From an uncultured Mucispirillum sp. (GTDB lineage Bacteria > Chrysiogenota > Deferribacteres > Deferribacterales > Mucispirillaceae), in assembly GCA_944324495.1 (NCBI GenBank), contig CALUWN010000002.1, forward strand, positions 124,001 through 188,000: 64,000 bases of DNA, written 5' to 3'. The notes beneath the pieces are model-generated. The model saw only the letters and a list, made by a program, of their open reading frames with translations. It was not told the origin of the DNA and searched no databases. The position numbers and the translations under genes are program-made. This document shows positions 45,022 through 54,542 of the stretch, in pieces. Position 1 is the stretch's first letter. Every line of letters starts with the position of its first letter.

Positions 45022-46263
45022 TTAAAAAATAACTCTAAATTGTATACCAGCCATTAATGCATTACTTTCTTCATATGTAGTATATTTAAATGACGGAAGT
45101 ATTGATTCTCCAATAATAACACTTCCATAATATGCAACTTGAGGTACAAGCATAAAATTATCACTTAAACTATACTGACCTTGCAAAAAGACAGCATAAG
45201 AAGAAAGGGTTGATGTTTCATTAGGAAGATATAAAGATGGAAAATCTGCCTGAGCACCAAGGCCAGCTACTACTGTAAATTTATCATTAATTTTTGCACC
45301 ATATTCAAAAGTTGTACCTATGCGGTGATTATTAAAAAAACTATTAGTTGGCAAATCAACATATGGTACAATTGCCACATTGTAAGAACGAGTACCATTA
45401 AATGAATATGTAAATGCTGTTTCGCCATACACATCTTCATTCATACCATATCTTGCTTGAAAAGAAAGCCACATACTTTTATCTTGAAAATACGATTTAA
45501 AGCCTATAACAATACCAAAAGCATGGAGATTAAGCCATTTTTTTGTTAAATCATTATTTATAAAACTACCATTATATGCAGTGTAGGTAGCAGCAAATTT
45601 AGCAAGGATAGTTTCATTTTCATACACATAGGATACTGCAGCTCTTGGAGTATATACATCAGCCAAGTTAAATGATAAAAAATACTCATTATCAATAAGT
45701 CTATCATCTTCTATTAAAGCTAAAGTAAGCCCTTTTATAGAATACTGGATTTGAAACCTTCTGTGGTAAACTGTACTGCCACCAGTTCCATAAAGCCCAG
45801 CATCATTATTAAATATATCAGAGGAAAAGCCTATCATAGATGTTGGAGTATCGGTTTTACCAAATAATAACCTGCCGCCATTTTTGAAATTCCAAGCACC
45901 CCATATATAGCGTAAACCAACAGATTCAGCAGCAGCTGGCCCGTTAAAAAAAGTAGGTTCATTTAAACCAAGCTCTATTTTACTTTCAAACTGGTTAATT
46001 TTAATATAAGTGCCAATATTTGATTTGTTTAAAGGGCTTAATATCATATCATGACTTAAGGTATAGTCAGTAGGAAAGCCAGTACTAGATACACCATTAA
46101 TTTTTTCATCTTTTTTACCTTGAAAGGTAAATGAATACTGAAGTACAACACGTAAATCAGCGTAAATATCTACTTTAGTATCACCATTACTATATATTTC
46201 AACAGCAAAAGCATTAATGTTAAGTATAAAAAATAAAAAAATTATTATTAAAAAATTTTTCAT
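45022..46263 (-). CDS. Outer-membrane beta-barrel (porin-like) protein
   Basis: 413 residues with a signal peptide ending AFA and repeated amphipathic beta strands ending in aromatic residues. The final strand, GIQFRVIF, ends in Phe as outer-membrane barrels do. RYIWGAWNFKNGGRLLFGKT resembles the plug/constriction side of trimeric porins. It is last in an operon with the membrane-anchored HEAT protein (9-bp gap) and a large lipoprotein. The solute is unknown. Confidence 0.8.
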   Translation of the reverse strand: MKNFLIIIFLFFILNINAFAVEIYSNGDTKVDIYADLRVVLQYSFTFQGKKDEKINGVSSTGFPTDYTLSHDMILSPLNKSNIGTYIKINQFESKIELGLNEPTFFNGPAAAESVGLRYIWGAWNFKNGGRLLFGKTDTPTSMIGFSSDIFNNDAGLYGTGGSTVYHRRFQIQYSIKGLTLALIEDDRLIDNEYFLSFNLADVYTPRAAVSYVYENETILAKFAATYTAYNGSFINNDLTKKWLNLHAFGIVIGFKSYFQDKSMWLSFQARYGMNEDVYGETAFTYSFNGTRSYNVAIVPYVDLPTNSFFNNHRIGTTFEYGAKINDKFTVVAGLGAQADFPSLYLPNETSTLSSYAVFLQGQYSLSDNFMLVPQVAYYGSVIIGESILPSFKYTTYEESNALMAGIQFRVIF

Positions 46264-46272
46264 AGTGTACCT

Positions 46273-48000
46273 TTATTTGCTTCCTAAAATATGTCTAATA
46301 TTAACTTTTTCTTGAGCAGAAATATTTGAAGATGTCATCAACTCTTGAAGAAATTTTTCTGCTTCAGGTTGTTTTGAATTTCTTTTTAAATAGTTTAACA
46401 TACTGTTTTGCACTACAGATGATTCTTGTTTAAAATTTTCTTTAACAATATTTGTCATTTGAGCTGTAGGGCGCATACTTTCTGTAAAAGCATCATAAAC
46501 TTTACTTCTAACACCAGCACTTGATTCATTACTTAAAAATGATTCTGCACCCTGTATAAATTCATTGAAGTTTGTGCTTGCTGCTGCAAATACTGCTGCT
46601 TCCCTGTTATATTCATTTGGGCTGGTAAGGTATGGGGTAACTTTATTATAAAAATATTCATCACTTGTATTACCTATTCCAAGCAGTGTATTATATGTAG
46701 TTTCATCACTGCCAGCAAGGGTTGTATCAAAGTAGTTACGTACATCCTCATATTTATCTGTTTTACCTAGCAGTTTTGAGCCAGCAGAACCTAATGCCAA
46801 AACAGAAGTATCTGCTATAAAATTATTTTCATCACTACTGCGTATAGATGAAAGCTGTATAAGGCTGTCTATAGTGTGGTCAGATGGGTTTGAAACACCA
46901 TTTAATGCAACTATTGCGCGAATTCTGTTAGCTGTAATTATCTCTTTATCTTTCATAATTATAGTGAGAGTATTTTGTGCATCAGCAGTACCAATTTTTT
47001 CAAGAATACCTATAAGCATTCTTGCAGCAACATCATTAGATTCGCCTATTTCTTTTATTTTCTTTGGGATTGATGCAAGTAACTGTGGGTTATTTTGTAA
47101 AAGTTTCAACATTGCAAAATAACTTTTATTACTATCATCATTCATAGCATTAAATTTTTCATTAAAATCAGCAAGTAAAGCAGCCATAGATTTATTATCT
47201 ATAGGGATATATTTTGCAATATAGTTTCTATTAGTATCAAACAAAGTTTTTTTATTTTCTTTATATTCTGCTAAAAGTTTGCTGTATGGTTTATTAAAAT
47301 ACTTCTCTAAATTATTATCAAAAGGAATTTGTACAAGTTTAATAGTATTGGTTACTTCAGAATTAGCAAGTCCAGATGCTTTAATGGTAACTATTTCATT
47401 ACTGGAAGCATTTTCAAGCCAAAAAGAATTAGAAAGAGTTAATGATATATCTGATAATTTAATATTTACATTAACATTATATTCTTCTATTAAATTTTTA
47501 ACTTTTTTTATATTTTTACCATTTTGCATATAATGGTATTTTATAAAGCCATTATTAGTATAGAGGATATCTTCCCATTCATTTATGCTGCTGTTATATA
47601 CAGGGCTTATGGTTTGAAAAATATATTGAAATAAACTATAAAGCGTTTTGTCATTTTCTATACCAGCAGGGTATTCAATATGTATAATACTACCGTTATT
47701 TGACATTTCAACAGGAATAATAATATTTTTTATACTACTGCCGCTTATATTATTTATTAGGAAATATATTATATTATTACCATTATATTCTTCAATATAT
47801 TTAGCATATGCAGTAATTTTGGTATGGTGTTTATCAGCAGCAATGTTTTTTATGTGAGAATTGACTATAATCTCATAACCTGAAGAGCCCCTTAATACTA
47901 AAGAGTGTTTACCTGTATTTTTTACTGCTATGATTAATGCAACTATGGCAGTAGCCACAGTTGCAAATATTATTATTTTTTTAAATGTAATATTTAACAT
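46273..48000 (-). CDS. Membrane-anchored beta-domain plus HEAT-repeat protein (lipid-transfer-like layout)
   Basis: 575 residues from the preferred ATG; an ATG 18 bp upstream would overlap the previous gene. One N-terminal membrane segment (about 7-26) anchors a periplasmic part. Residues about 30-220 are beta-rich, and residues about 250-575 are helical repeats (ALNGVSNPSDHTIDSLIQL, ADTSVLALGSAG, SAGVRSKVYDAFTES). Beta sheet then helical superhelix is the layout of vitellogenin/microsomal triglyceride-transfer N-domains, but I see no diagnostic residues. It is the middle gene of a lipoprotein-HEAT-barrel operon. Confidence 0.55.
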   Translation of the reverse strand: MLNITFKKIIIFATVATAIVALIIAVKNTGKHSLVLRGSSGYEIIVNSHIKNIAADKHHTKITAYAKYIEEYNGNNIIYFLINNISGSSIKNIIIPVEMSNNGSIIHIEYPAGIENDKTLYSLFQYIFQTISPVYNSSINEWEDILYTNNGFIKYHYMQNGKNIKKVKNLIEEYNVNVNIKLSDISLTLSNSFWLENASSNEIVTIKASGLANSEVTNTIKLVQIPFDNNLEKYFNKPYSKLLAEYKENKKTLFDTNRNYIAKYIPIDNKSMAALLADFNEKFNAMNDDSNKSYFAMLKLLQNNPQLLASIPKKIKEIGESNDVAARMLIGILEKIGTADAQNTLTIIMKDKEIITANRIRAIVALNGVSNPSDHTIDSLIQLSSIRSSDENNFIADTSVLALGSAGSKLLGKTDKYEDVRNYFDTTLAGSDETTYNTLLGIGNTSDEYFYNKVTPYLTSPNEYNREAAVFAAASTNFNEFIQGAESFLSNESSAGVRSKVYDAFTESMRPTAQMTNIVKENFKQESSVVQNSMLNYLKRNSKQPEAEKFLQELMTSSNISAQEKVNIRHILGSK

Positions 48001-48001
48001 T

Positions 48002-50398
48002 TTATGGTGTGTTTCCATTTATTTTTATCATATGGCTGTTATTAATTGGCTGTATTAAATTAATATTATTAGGCTGCTGCCCTGTTGAATCAAATAAAGT
48101 AGGGCCATATTTATCATCAATAATTTTAATCCATGCTATGATTTTAATATAGAAATTAATACTAAATCCAACCCATGCTTTACCTTTTAATAAAGAGTAG
48201 TAAAGTGGTGCATTAAAATTATATTTAAGATAAATATAATTATTTGTATCAACTGGTGAGTTACCTATACCTACAAAGCCATCTAAAGTTATAGGTGCTT
48301 TAATATCAAGAATTGGGTCTAGTTTTGCTTCTGCCCCAACGCCAACCCCAAATTTTGCAAGTTTCCAGTTTTTTGCAACTCCAAACCCGCCTTCACCATA
48401 TCCAGAAATATTAGCATAAGGTTCACCTTTAAACAGCATACTTAAACCTAAAGGTTGTTCTTTAATTGTTTGTGTAGTAGTAACAAGTGCTGGAATATTT
48501 TCTTTATAATCATTAATTGCACTATTAAACCTTATTCGTTTTTGATATTCTATTAAAAGTTTATTATAGTAGTCATGTACAATATTACCATTTTTTTCTA
48601 TGCCACTGCTATCTACAAAAGTTTTTGCCCATTGTGGCAGTTCATTATAATTATATTCATGGTTAAACCTGCCTATATTTGGAATAACATCAGCTTCTAA
48701 TGGTGTTTGTGTTGGTTTTTGAGTAGGGTTAGCAATAGTGGATACTTCAGTAATATTTACTGTATTATCAAATTCGCCTTTAGTATAAGCAATATCTATA
48801 CTAGGAACAAAACCGATAGCTCCTCTGCCACCTATTATATAGTAAAAAGGTACAACGTATGTTAGTGTTTGGCTTTGCTCAAAATCTTTTTCAAAAGTCA
48901 ATTTATCGTATGACATACTAAAGCTTGTAGGTGCACTTATTACTTTATTATTTAAAACTTTTTTACCTAAAACAGATAAATCCATTTCAAAAGATATACT
49001 ACCGTCATAATCGTTTGCAGTGGAGTTTGGTATACATACAGCTTCAACATAGCCATCATAAGCATTCATTTCACTGCCAAAAAGTGTAAGATACCCATAG
49101 CTTTCAACTCTGCTGCGCATTTGCTGCATTTTAGTATCGTTTTTTGTTACTTCTTCCACATAAAGCCCTGCTTTTATATTGCCCCTAATTTTAAACTGGT
49201 CATTACCGCTTGAAAAATCTTTAGGAGCTTCATATTTTAAAGGAGAAAACGCTTGTTCCTGTTGATTTGAACCAGCATTATCATGACCATTTAAATATTC
49301 TGATGTGAAAATACTTTCATAATAATCACGTATATCATATATTAAGCTGCCAAAATCAATGGTAACTGTTTTATTGGCACTTGTATATTCAATGCCATCT
49401 TTTTCGGCAATTACTGTAAAAGATACTGGTATTTCGTTTGTATATATAGGTGATGGAATTAAATGTGTTTTATTATCTGCTACTTTTTGCAGAAAAGGTT
49501 CTAAATCTTTAAAAGGAATATTTATTTTAATTGATGCTGTAACATCAGGCAGCACATTAGCATCTGTAGTAGAATGGTTTGCAAAATTAACACTGCTAAT
49601 AATATTATCATAGTTATCGGCTATATTTGTATTAATTTTAGTTGGCTCAAGGATAGTAGATTCTAAAGTATAGGAAATATTTCCTTTAACTTGACCATCA
49701 AGCCCCATAACTTGTGCAGAGCCTGTAGCAGAGCCAGAAAATGTACCAGCATATATTTTAATAGCATCAGCTGTTTCACCTTTAATCGTCATATCAATTT
49801 CTGCTGTTGCTGTAATAAACTCTGGTTTTTTAGCATCTTTTATGCTCCAAACTGATGAATTATCTATAACAGTAGATGAATGAAAACCATATTTTGGAGT
49901 AACTTCAGGGTCTGGCTTAACTATAGTTTCTTTATCTAGAAAATATATTTGTTCAAAATCACCTTCTACCATAAGGCTTACATATGTATCACCATAAATA
50001 TATTGGTTGCCTTCTAAGTCTTTAATAGCATCTAGTACATTAAACCTCAAATCCTTACTGGCTTCATTATAAAATGAATGTGTTACAGAAGTACACCCTT
50101 GGATTTGAAAACCCATTCTTTCATATTCTGGAGCTGTTATTTTTCCTACCCTGTCAACTACCATGCCTGTTGGGTTTTGTAAAAAACAAAGTGTAATAGA
50201 TATTGGGTATTCTTCAGGCTGGTATACTCTTAATGAAATATCTTTTATATATGTATTATTATCTTGGTTCCAAACTGAATTAGAAGCATTAACTGATAAT
50301 ATTTTTGGGGCAATATCATCATATACAGGCATAATCTGTTCATTAGCACAAGATAGTACAAACACTGATAATAATGAAAATAATATAATATTTTTCAT
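48002..50398 (-). CDS. Large lipoprotein of unknown function
   Basis: 798 residues, lipobox VLSC at Cys17, AGGAGGG before the ATG. The mature protein is almost entirely beta-rich with many Asn, Thr and Ser. An early region mentions paired Cys (residues about 71 and 101) and there are no recognised enzyme motifs. The C-terminal 120 residues (GVGVGAEAKLDPILDIKAPI and on, ending near KIIAWIKIIDDKYGP) are the most hydrophobic. The first gene of the three-gene envelope operon; it ends 1 bp before the HEAT gene start. Confidence 0.6.
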   Translation of the reverse strand: MKNIILFSLLSVFVLSCANEQIMPVYDDIAPKILSVNASNSVWNQDNNTYIKDISLRVYQPEEYPISITLCFLQNPTGMVVDRVGKITAPEYERMGFQIQGCTSVTHSFYNEASKDLRFNVLDAIKDLEGNQYIYGDTYVSLMVEGDFEQIYFLDKETIVKPDPEVTPKYGFHSSTVIDNSSVWSIKDAKKPEFITATAEIDMTIKGETADAIKIYAGTFSGSATGSAQVMGLDGQVKGNISYTLESTILEPTKINTNIADNYDNIISSVNFANHSTTDANVLPDVTASIKINIPFKDLEPFLQKVADNKTHLIPSPIYTNEIPVSFTVIAEKDGIEYTSANKTVTIDFGSLIYDIRDYYESIFTSEYLNGHDNAGSNQQEQAFSPLKYEAPKDFSSGNDQFKIRGNIKAGLYVEEVTKNDTKMQQMRSRVESYGYLTLFGSEMNAYDGYVEAVCIPNSTANDYDGSISFEMDLSVLGKKVLNNKVISAPTSFSMSYDKLTFEKDFEQSQTLTYVVPFYYIIGGRGAIGFVPSIDIAYTKGEFDNTVNITEVSTIANPTQKPTQTPLEADVIPNIGRFNHEYNYNELPQWAKTFVDSSGIEKNGNIVHDYYNKLLIEYQKRIRFNSAINDYKENIPALVTTTQTIKEQPLGLSMLFKGEPYANISGYGEGGFGVAKNWKLAKFGVGVGAEAKLDPILDIKAPITLDGFVGIGNSPVDTNNYIYLKYNFNAPLYYSLLKGKAWVGFSINFYIKIIAWIKIIDDKYGPTLFDSTGQQPNNINLIQPINNSHMIKINGNTP

Positions 50399-50418
50399 TT
50401 TGCCCTCCTAGACATTTT

Positions 50419-50447
50419 AATATATATCTATATCATCATATTGTCAA
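50419..50447 (-). promoter_or_regulatory. Promoter of the three-gene envelope operon
   Basis: On the minus strand TTGACA (50447-50442), 17-bp spacer, TATATT (50424-50419), 21 bp upstream of the lipoprotein start. This is close to consensus and among the best sigma-70-type matches in the window. Confidence 0.6.
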
Positions 50448-50519
50448 TCAGTACTTAAGAAAATTAGTTATAACTTAGTTGTAAAAGAATTTATTTTTGG
50501 CATATGACAAAAATAAATC

Positions 50520-50548
50520 TTGTAAAAACAACAAAAAAGTAGTATAAA
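50520..50548 (+). promoter_or_regulatory. Putative promoter of the DUF134-mrp operon
   Basis: TTGTAA (50520-50525) and TATAAA (50543-50548) with 17-bp spacing, 21 bp before the DUF134 start. Confidence 0.45.
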
Positions 50549-50568
50549 TCAACCAAGGGAGAATAATA

Positions 50569-50913
50569 ATGTCGCGTCCTAAAAAATGCAGGAAAGTATG
50601 TTGTATGCCTTTGATTGATAAGTTTGCACCAGTTGATTACGAAGGCAGTGATAATACAATTATTATGACTGTTGATGAGTATGAAACTATAAGGCTTATT
50701 GATAAGAAAGGTTTTTCCCAAGAGGAGTGCAGCAGGTTTATGAATGTGGCACGTACAACCATACAAAACGTATATAACAGTGCAAGGAAAAAGCTGGCAG
50801 AAGCACTGGTAAACGGGCAGGCGTTATATATAAGCGGTGGTGATTACACCATATGCAGTAAAAGGGAGCTTCACAGTCTTTGTGCAGACTGTAAAGCACA
50901 TAATATAGAGTAA
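50569..50913 (+). CDS. DUF134 (UPF0251) DNA-binding protein
   Basis: A 114-residue member of DUF134. The signature opening RPKKCRKVCCMP is followed by the helix-turn-helix YETIRLIDKKGFSQEECSRF and VARTTIQNVYNSARKKLAEAL, which is like sigma region 4. A C-terminal Cys pair is in SLCADCKAH. Proteins of this family often sit with Mrp/Nbp35 ATPases and NifX/NafY-type cluster-binding proteins, as here, and may sense Fe-S or metal status. Confidence 0.9.
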   Translation: MSRPKKCRKVCCMPLIDKFAPVDYEGSDNTIIMTVDEYETIRLIDKKGFSQEECSRFMNVARTTIQNVYNSARKKLAEALVNGQALYISGGDYTICSKRELHSLCADCKAHNIE

Positions 50914-50928
50914 GAAAAGGAGAATAAT

Positions 50929-51762
50929 ATGGCAGGTGAAAGTTGTTCACATAACTGCAGTGGCTGCGGTGAAGACTGTGGTGATAGAGAGCAGGAAAGT
51001 TTATTTGAAAAATTAAATTCGCACAGTAGTGTAAAAAAAGTTATAGGTGTTGTTAGTGGTAAAGGTGGTGTTGGTAAAAGTCTTGTAACATCTCTTTTAG
51101 CTGTTGCAGCACAGAAAAAAGGCTTACGAGCAGCTATTATGGATGCAGATATTACAGGGCCATCCATTCCAAAATCTTTTGGTATACATGAAAAAGCAAG
51201 GGCAAGCCAGATGGGTATGATGCCATCATTATCAAGCAACGGTATTCAGATAATGTCATTAAATTTAATTGCAGAAAACGAAACAGACCCTGTTATATGG
51301 CGTGGACCTGTTATTGCTGGTGTTGTTAAACAGTTTTGGACAGATGTTGTATGGAAAGATGTGGATATTATGTTTATAGATATGCCACCGGGAACTGGTG
51401 ATGTGCCATTAACAGTATTTCAGTCTATACCAGTTGACGGTATAGTTATTGTATCATCTCCGCAGGAGCTTGTAGGTATGATTGTGGAAAAAGCAGTTAA
51501 TATGGCAGCTATGATGGATATTGATGTGCTTGCACTTGTGGAGAATATGAGCTATGTAAAATGCCCAGACTGTGGCAAAGAAATAAGGATATTTGGCGAA
51601 AGCAGTATAGATAAAATAGCTAAGAAACATAATATAAAATTAACGGCAAAACTTCCTATTGACCCAAGTATTGCTTCCCTTGTGGATAGCGGTAAAATAG
51701 AAGAAAGTAATGTAGATAGCCTAGATGAAATATTGGAAAAACTGCTTAGCCATAAAAAATAG
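50929..51762 (+). CDS. Mrp/Nbp35-family iron-sulfur carrier ATPase
   Basis: 277 residues. The N-terminus carries a Cys cluster (CSHNCSGCGEDCG) like Nbp35. The deviant Walker A is VSGKGGVGKS. Then come MDADITGPSIPKSFGI, IDMPPGTGDVPLTV, and the C-terminal CPDC motif that binds a bridging 4Fe-4S cluster at the dimer interface. It transfers Fe-S clusters to apo-enzymes. It is co-transcribed with the DUF134 regulator 15 bp upstream. Confidence 0.93.
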   Translation: MAGESCSHNCSGCGEDCGDREQESLFEKLNSHSSVKKVIGVVSGKGGVGKSLVTSLLAVAAQKKGLRAAIMDADITGPSIPKSFGIHEKARASQMGMMPSLSSNGIQIMSLNLIAENETDPVIWRGPVIAGVVKQFWTDVVWKDVDIMFIDMPPGTGDVPLTVFQSIPVDGIVIVSSPQELVGMIVEKAVNMAAMMDIDVLALVENMSYVKCPDCGKEIRIFGESSIDKIAKKHNIKLTAKLPIDPSIASLVDSGKIEESNVDSLDEILEKLLSHKK

Positions 51763-51775
51763 TAAAAGGTGATAT

Positions 51776-51835
51776 ATGATAATAGCGGCAGCAGTGGAAA
51801 AAGTAGTCATTAATATTATTTATATAAAAGTGTAG
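51776..51835 (+). pseudogene. Possible stub of a NifX/NafY-like gene
   Basis: After AAAAGGTG an ATG opens a 19-codon frame whose first residues, MIIAAAVE, match the opening of NifX/NafY-type cluster-binding proteins (usually MKIAVAVE or similar), and then it degenerates into the terminator. Such a gene often follows DUF134 and Mrp genes. The match covers only eight residues, so this is a suggestion. Confidence 0.3.
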
Positions 51836-51857
51836 GGAATATTCTCTACATTTTTTT
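51831..51857 (+). terminator. Terminator of the DUF134-mrp operon
   Basis: TGTAGGGAATATTCTCTACA folds into an eight-pair stem with one G-T pair, followed by seven Ts. Confidence 0.75.
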
Positions 51858-51871
51858 ATATGGAGTAAAAT

Positions 51872-52618
51872 ATGGGTAAAATAGATTATTCTAAAATATA
51901 TAATAAACAGTATTATAGTGAATATTCTAAAGGCATGGGCTATGAAAATAATTTTATATGGATTGAATTATTTGATAGCATAGCAGAAAATATAGTAAAT
52001 CAATTACACCCAAAAACAGTGCTTGATATGGGATGTGCTTTTGGATATTTAGTAGAGGCTCTGCGTAAAAAAGGTGTTGAAGCATATGGCATAGATATAT
52101 CAGAATACGCCATTAATAATGCAGAAGAAAGTATTAAGCCCTATGTAAAAAATATGTCAGCACTTGATGAACTGCCTAATGATTTCCCAAAACATTTTGA
52201 TTTAGTAGTAAGTATAGAGATGATAGAGCATTTATATGAAGAAGATGGGTTAAAGGTAATAGATAAAATGGTCTCATATGCTGATAAGGTGCTTATTTCA
52301 TCCACCGATGATGATTTTGATGATGTAACTCATGTAAACGTGCAGAAAAAAGAATACTGGATAGATAAGTTTGCAAAAAAAGGCTTCCTGCGTAATCTAG
52401 ATATTGATACCACATTTATATCATATAACACATATTTATTTGAAAAAGCAGAAAGTATGGATTTGTATGATGTAATAAACCATTATGAAAAATCCATAAA
52501 AATACAAAAAAAGATATACAGTAAACCAAGGCAGTTTATAAATAATTTATTTAATACAAAACTTATTCGCTTTAAACCATTGGTAAAGAAAATATTAAAA
52601 ACTATACATATAAAATAG
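51872..52618 (+). CDS. SAM-dependent methyltransferase
   Basis: 248 residues. The class I motifs are TVLDMGCAFGYLVEALR (motif I) and YGIDISEYAI, followed by FDLVVSIEMIEHL. The substrate is unknown: the sequence is closest in layout to methyltransferases acting on surface glycans or small molecules. The C-terminal basic tail (about 205-248) is unusual. GGAG precedes the ATG. Confidence 0.82.
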   Translation: MGKIDYSKIYNKQYYSEYSKGMGYENNFIWIELFDSIAENIVNQLHPKTVLDMGCAFGYLVEALRKKGVEAYGIDISEYAINNAEESIKPYVKNMSALDELPNDFPKHFDLVVSIEMIEHLYEEDGLKVIDKMVSYADKVLISSTDDDFDDVTHVNVQKKEYWIDKFAKKGFLRNLDIDTTFISYNTYLFEKAESMDLYDVINHYEKSIKIQKKIYSKPRQFINNLFNTKLIRFKPLVKKILKTIHIK

Positions 52619-52640
52619 TGGAAAAAATAATTTATTATAC

Positions 52641-52669
52641 TTGAACTATTTAAAATATTATTCTATGAT
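52641..52669 (+). promoter_or_regulatory. Putative promoter of the phosphohexomutase gene
   Basis: TTGAAC (52641-52646) and TATGAT (52664-52669) with 17-bp spacing, 36 bp before the start. Confidence 0.45.
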
Positions 52670-52705
52670 GAATAAATAGGGATAAGTTTTGTTGGAGGTA
52701 TGTCC

Positions 52706-54499
52706 ATGTCATATGAGTTTTCAAAAAAAATCAAAGATAATAATAACAAATTATTTAAAAAAACTTCTTACGATATAAGGGCTTATGTTGGTGAACCGGG
52801 CAATTTTTTTGGAGATGATGCAGTATTTACTCCAGAAGCTGCAGAAACAGCCGGCATGCTTATGGCAGGGCTTACTTTTAAAGCAGAAAATGGTGACAAT
52901 GTATCTTTAAAAGAAGGTGATACAATAGTTATTGGTTATGATAACGGCCCTACATCAAAAGCATTGGCAGAAGCTTTTGGCAAAGGCGTATCTTCTCAAG
53001 GCGTAAATGTTTATGATATAGGTGTTTCTTCATCAGGTCAGGTGTACCAAAACCAAGAGCAGTTAAAAACTATGGGGCACTGTCAAATAACTAGAAGCCA
53101 TGTGGAAGTTACCACAAACGGCGCAAAATTTGGCATAGGCACCCAAGGCATACATACATATCTTTTAGGTCAGATGAATGAAGCTGTAGCTGGTAACACT
53201 TTTACAAGCAGAAATTGTGCAAAAGGCACAATTACAGATAAATCAGCAGAAGGCAAGCAAATCTATTTTGAAAAAATGAAAAAAATATATAAAGATTATT
53301 TTTCAAAAAGGGATAACTCTATGGTAGCTGTCAATGTGTTTGGTGGCACAGGGTTACAGTATATAAGCCTTTTTAAAGATATTTTTGGTGCAGATGTTAC
53401 TATACTTGGCGATACTGTAAATGTAAATGCTGGTGATTTACTTGCAGACCCAACAAGAAAAGAAATGCTTGAAAGAGTGCCTTCATTACAGGAAGTATTA
53501 GATAAAGGAATGAGAGTTCATTCTTTTGATTTAGATGCAGACAGGGGCTCTATTACAGAAGGCAAGGATGCTTTAACATTAAATGGAGAAGGCCATTATC
53601 TAGGTGATGGGCTTGCCTTTATTTTAGCAGGTCATAAACTTTCTATTGCTGTTCCTGCTTTAAGGAAAAAATTAGAAGAATTGCAGGTAGCAAAAGATAA
53701 AATAGATGAGATAGTAAAAATTGCAAGCATCATATATGTAGACCCACGCTATACATCAAGCGTAAAAAGCTATGTGGAAAAAGAATTAAAAGGCACAACA
53801 GAGTTCCACAGAAAAGGTCATTCATTATGGAAAGAAACTATTACAGCTAATATGAAAAAAATGGCTTCACTTGCTGGTTTTTCTTCCATAAAAGAATTTG
53901 TGGCAAAAACAGGTTATAGAGATATCCAGATAGAAGCATCACTTCATATGTTTGCAACAGATACAGAAGACGGAATACCTAGAGATGATGCAGTTGAAAA
54001 TATTTTTTTACTGGAAAAACTTTTAGATGAAATGAATATAAAAACATTAAAACCATTTTTTGATAAAATGCCAAAACGCTTTATTACAAAAGAGATACGT
54101 ACTACTTCAGTATCCAACGAAGCAAAGGATGCTATAACTGCATCAATCTTAGATAATTTAAGAAAGACTTTTGCAAATAAAGCAGGCTTTTCAATAGTGG
54201 AGTTTGACGGGCAGATTAGGGTGGACTGGTCAAGCGGCTTTTTAATGTATGGTATGAGTAACACTTCACCAAAACTCACTTTTATGGCGGAAGGGGAAAC
54301 TGTAAAAGAGAGAAATATGGTGCTTGCTTATATTATGGCACTACATAACGAAGCTAAAAGAAAAGAAAACGACAACCTGCCTATGGATGTTTCAGAAAAC
54401 CCATTTTATATTAAGGATGCCTCTTATGAAATGGATAAGCCAGATTTAGTAGACTTTAACGATGAAAGAGTAAAAGAGTTTATTAAATTTATTGGCTAG
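52706..54499 (+). CDS. Atypical alpha-D-phosphohexomutase (phosphomannomutase/phosphoglucomutase family)
   Basis: 597 residues, longer than the usual 450-550. The phosphoserine loop, usually TASHNP, reads ITRSHVEVTTNGAKFG: the Ser-His survives while Ala and Asn-Pro do not. The metal loop, usually DGDGDR, reads FDLDADRGS. The sugar and phosphate loops are hard to identify. It may act on an unusual sugar or show relaxed specificity. The second ATG (GGAGG 7 bp upstream) is preferred over one 6 bp earlier, which is too close to the ribosome site. Confidence 0.75.
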   Translation: MSYEFSKKIKDNNNKLFKKTSYDIRAYVGEPGNFFGDDAVFTPEAAETAGMLMAGLTFKAENGDNVSLKEGDTIVIGYDNGPTSKALAEAFGKGVSSQGVNVYDIGVSSSGQVYQNQEQLKTMGHCQITRSHVEVTTNGAKFGIGTQGIHTYLLGQMNEAVAGNTFTSRNCAKGTITDKSAEGKQIYFEKMKKIYKDYFSKRDNSMVAVNVFGGTGLQYISLFKDIFGADVTILGDTVNVNAGDLLADPTRKEMLERVPSLQEVLDKGMRVHSFDLDADRGSITEGKDALTLNGEGHYLGDGLAFILAGHKLSIAVPALRKKLEELQVAKDKIDEIVKIASIIYVDPRYTSSVKSYVEKELKGTTEFHRKGHSLWKETITANMKKMASLAGFSSIKEFVAKTGYRDIQIEASLHMFATDTEDGIPRDDAVENIFLLEKLLDEMNIKTLKPFFDKMPKRFITKEIRTTSVSNEAKDAITASILDNLRKTFANKAGFSIVEFDGQIRVDWSSGFLMYGMSNTSPKLTFMAEGETVKERNMVLAYIMALHNEAKRKENDNLPMDVSENPFYIKDASYEMDKPDLVDFNDERVKEFIKFIG

Positions 54500-54542
54500 T
54501 GTTGGCAGCTAATGTATAGCAATATGTTATAAGGGGGAAGCT

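Noticed and set aside
51872-51880. ATGGGTAAA identical to the arm of the fic palindromes
   Set aside because: It is the start of the methyltransferase gene and has no TTTACCCAT partner downstream, so it is chance.
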